Shown piece after piece: positions 6,291 through 8,770 of a DNA stretch of 8,770 bases. Made by a program: the position numbers and the translations under genes. The notes under the pieces are model-generated. The model made no database searches. It was not told where the DNA came from and was given only the letters and a program-made list of their open reading frames with translations. The stretch comes from Chloroflexia bacterium (GTDB lineage: Bacteria; Chloroflexota; Chloroflexia; Thermomicrobiales; UBA6265). Position 1 is the first letter of the stretch. The number at the start of each line of letters is the position of its first letter. The stretch lies in NCBI GenBank assembly GCA_013696265.1, contig JACCYX010000331.1, positions 1-8,770 of the forward strand. Direction: 5' to 3'.

Positions 6291-6457
6291 ATTGTCATGT
6301 CGAGCTTGCGAGAAATCCCTGTGCGCAGCGAAGCGATAGCGCTTCCGGCGCAGCCGGTTTATTGTCATTCCGAGCTTGCGAGGAATCTCTTGGTCGCAGC
6401 CAACAACGGTTCAGCGCCGCGGCGGCGGAAGATTCCTCGCAAGCTCGGAATGACAAT
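6291..6457. repeat. Three-arm palindromic repeat composite (right copy) with a perfect 28-bp inverted repeat
   Basis: Seen: variant arm L' at 6291-6316 (ATTGTCATGTCGAG...), then arm L at 6361-6388 and its perfect 28-base complement R at 6430-6457, separated by 41 bases. L' matches the complement of 4421-4445 at 24 of 25 bases. The order L'-L-R mirrors the left copy. The R arm ends 8 bases beyond the stop of the PhyH gene, so the hairpin may also end or protect that transcript, though no T-run follows. Open frames here are translations of the repeat and are not genes. Confidence 0.85.
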
Positions 6458-6465
6458 TCTGCCGG

Positions 6466-7542
6466 TCAATCGTCGTCGACTAGCGTGGGGTCAGCGTCGG
6501 TCGTGCCCATCATGCCGGTGTCCATGTCCCCCATCATCATCGCCGCGTACTCGCTCTCGCGTCGCCGTTCTTCGGGATCGAGGAGGGCCGCGCACGGCGT
6601 GCCGAAGCGCGGTTTCGCAAACGGCAAGTGGGTGTCGCCGCGGGCCAGGATGTGCCGCTGGTTCGCCATCATCGTCGCCTGGTCCAGGTCGGACCCGTCG
6701 CCGTCGTTCCACTGCGTGAAGGAGCGCGCGTTGCAGTAGTGATCGACGAATGATCGCCGGAAGCGGTCGGTGGTCCAGTTCTGCTTGCTCCGGTGCAGGA
6801 CGTGCCCGCCGAAGAAGACGACATCACCAGCCTTCGCCGAAACCAGCAGTTGCGGGTAGCGGTCGGCAATCCGGGTGAGGTCATTCTCCTCGTCGTTCGG
6901 ATTGCTGACGCCACTCACGCCCTGGACGCCGGTGAGCTGGTGGTCGCCGAAGCCGTAACCGCTCTCCGGCGGATAGACCGGTTCGTGCTGGCTGCCGGTG
7001 GCGAACCACATCGCTCCATTCCGCTCGTCGCAGTCGTCGATCGCGATCCACGCGCCACAGAGGGTGTCGGGATGGGTGGGGATGTAGTAGGTGTCCTGGT
7101 GCCAGCCCTGGCCGGGCTTGCCGGGTCCCTTGACGAAGAGCATGGTCTGGAGCGCGAGGACGTCCGGGCCGATCAGCGCCTGCAACACGTCAAGCACGCC
7201 TGGGTGGAGGAGGTACCGCTCGTGCAGTTCCAGTTGCCGGTGCAGCATGTGGATGCGTAGGAAGTACTCGGCTTTCTCGGCCGGCGAAAGATGCTCCGGG
7301 GGAGCGGCCAGGGTCTGGGTGGCGACCCCGCTGGCGTGGTCGCCGAGGTCGAGATTGCGGCCGGATTGTTCGGGGAGCCGGCCCTGCATGAGGTCTTCGG
7401 TGTGCGACCTGAGTTCGTCGACTTCATCGGGTGCCACCAGCCCCCGGACGACGAGGAACCCTTGCCGCCGGAAGGTCATGTACTCCTCGACCGACACCTG
7501 GTAGCGCGCTGTCGCCATATCAACACGATCCTGAACGACCAT
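6466..7542 (-). CDS. PhyH (phytanoyl-CoA dioxygenase) family Fe(II)/2-oxoglutarate oxygenase
   Basis: This 358-aa non-haem iron oxygenase belongs to a family that couples 2-oxoglutarate decarboxylation to hydroxylation of a substrate. Seen: the iron-binding H148-x-D150 in GWHQDTYY, a distal His in GGHVLHRSKQN (H250 most likely), and Arg in RFRRSFVDHY (R260 or R263) for 2-oxoglutarate. FRRQGFLVVRGL near the N-terminus is typical of the family. The C-terminus is unusual: MMMGDMDTGMM followed by an acidic end (VDDD). ATG 7542 has GGAG (7551-7554) 8 bases upstream, overlapping the stop of the mutarotase gene; an internal ATG at 7518 is possible. The gene lies 11 bases after the L-rhamnose mutarotase, so the substrate may be a sugar-derived compound, but that is inference. 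A repeat hairpin lies just after the stop. Confidence 0.9.
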   Translation of the reverse strand: MVVQDRVDMATARYQVSVEEYMTFRRQGFLVVRGLVAPDEVDELRSHTEDLMQGRLPEQSGRNLDLGDHASGVATQTLAAPPEHLSPAEKAEYFLRIHMLHRQLELHERYLLHPGVLDVLQALIGPDVLALQTMLFVKGPGKPGQGWHQDTYYIPTHPDTLCGAWIAIDDCDERNGAMWFATGSQHEPVYPPESGYGFGDHQLTGVQGVSGVSNPNDEENDLTRIADRYPQLLVSAKAGDVVFFGGHVLHRSKQNWTTDRFRRSFVDHYCNARSFTQWNDGDGSDLDQATMMANQRHILARGDTHLPFAKPRFGTPCAALLDPEERRRESEYAAMMMGDMDTGMMGTTDADPTLVDDD

Positions 7543-7553
7543 AAGGCAATCTC

Positions 7554-7871
7554 CTACTCCATGAGAAACACCGGCTTCAACACGCGCATCGACTCATTCG
7601 CGTCGGGATCAACCGGCGTTTCGAGATAGTCCGCCATAAAGGCTTGCCAGCGATGGTTGGCGTCGCTCCGGGCCATCGCCGCCTGGCTGGCGTCGAAATC
7701 ATCGCACTCGAAGTAGCCGAAGAGTTCGGCCCCATCGGCGAATATTGAGTAGTTACGGTAGCCCGCTGCCCGCAGGTCGGCGAGCAGCTCGAACCAGACC
7801 TCCTGATGCAGCCGAACGTATTCGTCCAGCTTGTCCGGCTTGACCCGCAAGCGAAACGCGATACGTTGCAT
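7554..7871 (-). CDS. rhaM: L-rhamnose mutarotase
   Basis: This enzyme interconverts alpha and beta anomers of L-rhamnose, feeding the rhamnose pathway; it is a small cytoplasmic dimeric protein in known cases. At 105 aa it matches the family's length (E. coli RhaM is 104). Seen: Y18 and H22 in EYVRLHQEVW at the same positions as the E. coli active-site residues, Y41 in NYSIF, W75 in HRWQAFM, and the C-terminal VFLME strand. GGGAG lies 10 bases before ATG 7871. It is the first gene of a tight two-gene unit with the PhyH oxygenase. The other rhamnose genes (isomerase, kinase, aldolase) are not in the window, so some relatives may act on other sugars. Its leader contains one arm of the 7896-8117 element. 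Confidence 0.93.
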   Translation of the reverse strand: MQRIAFRLRVKPDKLDEYVRLHQEVWFELLADLRAAGYRNYSIFADGAELFGYFECDDFDASQAAMARSDANHRWQAFMADYLETPVDPDANESMRVLKPVFLME

Positions 7872-7895
7872 GAGGATGACGCTCCCTTCGTGCCT

Positions 7896-8117
7896 GTAGG
7901 GAAGGGCTAGCGGTCCTTAAAAGACGGCTGGCCAGCCCGGATCTGGACCGCGTACGCCCTCCCGCCTGGTCACCGGGCCACCAAGCCCCGGATTCCGGCC
8001 CGGATCCGGGGAGACGCGGCATCACGGTAGGGTCCCACGCTTCGCTCTGGTCAGGCGCCCACGGGCCAAGACCTCATTGCCAAGGTGTCTTCTATGGGCC
8101 CGTTAGCCCTCCCCTAC
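7896..8117. repeat. 222-bp non-coding element with imperfect inverted ends (GTAGGG...CCCTAC)
   Basis: The outermost 18 bases at 7896-7913 match the complement of 8100-8117 at 16 positions, and weaker matching continues inward toward an AAGAC motif in both arms. Inside, the 12-base perfect palindrome GGCTGGCCAGCC (7926-7937) sits within GCGGTCC (7910-7916) and GGACCGC (7945-7951). A second strong stem pairs CCCCGGAT with ATCCGGGG near 7985-8010. The ends resemble those of the 2168-2324 element (GTAGGGG). No gene or clear target duplication was found. Part of it forms the leader of rhaM, so it could carry a promoter or operator. Confidence 0.55.
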
Positions 8118-8225
8118 GAGATCGGTGGTTCACGCCACCCCAAATCAATGTGCATCAGGCGTTGCGAGTCGGTTCGCAGTTGCGTTGGCGTCATCATAGC
8201 CAGATGCGCGAGGTTGGGAAGGGGG
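8118..8225. other. Intergenic remainder downstream of dnaA
   Basis: This is a short non-coding stretch between the dnaA stop and the 7896-8117 element. A small stem, GGTGG (8124-8128) with CCACC (8135-8139), and a weak TTGCGA/TCGCA pair near 8164-8181 are visible. There is no T-run, DnaA box cluster or tRNA. Confidence 0.3.
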
Positions 8226-8770
8226 TCAGCGGGGTTCGGTGAGGATCGCCTCGCGGATCGCCATGACCTGGGCCCGGAGTTGGACATCGTGTTCGAGGTC
8301 GCGCTCGACCTTTTCAACGCCGTGCAGGATGGTCGTGTGGTCGCGCCCGCCCAGCGCCCGCCCGATATCGACCAGGGAGGCGTCGGTTTCCTCGCGGAGG
8401 ATGTACATCGCCACCTGGCGCGGGGTCGTCACGTCGCGCTTGCGGCTGCGCCCGGTGAGGTCTTTCTGGCCGATCTTGTAGTAACCGGCGACGGCTTCGA
8501 GGACCTCCAGGCTGGTGGTGGTCGAGCGCCGCATGCCGATTGTGGAATCGGTCAGCGCCTCGATCGCCAGGGGCAAGGTGAGCGGCTTCTGGTAGAGCTG
8601 GGCCAGCATGAGAATTTTGTTCAGGGCGCCTTCGAGTTCCCGGATGTTGGTCTGGTCCTTGTGGGCCACGTATTCGGTCACGTCGGGCGGGATCCTGATC
8701 CCGAAGTCGTCCGCCTTCTGGCCCAGGATCGCGATCCGCATTTCGTAGTCGGGCGATTGGACATCGGCGA
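8226..8770 (-). CDS. dnaA: Chromosomal replication initiator DnaA, C-terminal part
   Basis: DnaA binds DnaA boxes at oriC and opens the origin. The visible 180 or so residues run from ADVQSPDYEMRIAILGQKA (end of the AAA+ domain) through NIRELEGALNKI (sensor 2 region, with the conserved Arg) to domain IV. Domain IV has TTPRQVAMYILREETDASLV and the DnaA-box-binding signature GGRDHTTILHG, then a short tail ending LTEPR. The N-terminus is beyond the right edge of the window. Downstream on the same strand lies a non-coding element and then rhaM, not the commonly found dnaN. Confidence 0.97.
   Translation of the reverse strand, partial: ADVQSPDYEMRIAILGQKADDFGIRIPPDVTEYVAHKDQTNIRELEGALNKILMLAQLYQKPLTLPLAIEALTDSTIGMRRSTTTSLEVLEAVAGYYKIGQKDLTGRSRKRDVTTPRQVAMYILREETDASLVDIGRALGGRDHTTILHGVEKVERDLEHDVQLRAQVMAIREAILTEPR

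Noticed and set aside
6251..6739. Plus-strand open frames over the right repeat composite
   Set aside because: They translate the repeat and then run antisense through the PhyH gene.
7930..8060. Possible T-box-like leader upstream of rhaM (GTGGGACCCTACCG segment)
   Set aside because: The conserved T-box antiterminator sequence is not matched and the downstream gene is not an amino-acid gene.

Overview
The window is high-GC bacterial DNA. Almost every gene lies on the minus strand; the one exception is a small unknown gene at 1584-2057. The gene mix is a GH38-type glycosidase, a DUF1684 protein, a family I pyrophosphatase, an L-rhamnose mutarotase paired with a PhyH dioxygenase, and a TIM-barrel sugar isomerase, with many intergenic palindromes. 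This would suit a soil or thermophile-related Chloroflexota (Thermomicrobia-like) or another high-GC environmental lineage. That placement is inference and cannot be fixed from the sequence alone.

Layout, left to right. Positions 1-1319 (-) hold the N-terminal part of a GH38-like alpha-mannosidase homologue that runs off the left edge and carries an apparent frameshift near 641. Positions 1320-1583 are a divergent intergenic region. Positions 1584-2057 (+) encode an unknown 157-aa protein, followed by a long-stem hairpin (2075-2120) and a nested palindromic element (2168-2324) in a convergent intergenic region. Positions 4241-2410 (-) hold an unknown 172-aa gene, inorganic pyrophosphatase and a DUF1684 gene with its own good promoter candidate. 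Positions 6237-4484 (-) hold a translationally coupled pair, a sugar phosphate isomerase/epimerase-like protein followed by an ANT(6)/AadK-like nucleotidyltransferase. Positions 7871-6466 (-) hold an L-rhamnose mutarotase and PhyH dioxygenase operon. Positions 7896-8117 hold a non-coding element with imperfect inverted ends. Positions 8226-8770 (-) are the 3' end of dnaA.

The genes fall into a carbohydrate-handling theme (glycosidase, sugar isomerase, rhamnose mutarotase with a dioxygenase) mixed with housekeeping genes (ppa, dnaA). The most unusual structure is in the repeats. One hairpin family with ends like TTGTCATTCCGAG occurs as six arms. The arms form two mirror-image, three-arm composites (4297-4445 and 6291-6457) that exactly bracket the isomerase/nucleotidyltransferase pair. 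A second class of palindromic elements with GTAGGG/CCCTAC ends sits at 2168-2324 and 7896-8117. No CRISPR array, rRNA, tRNA, transposase or phage gene was seen.
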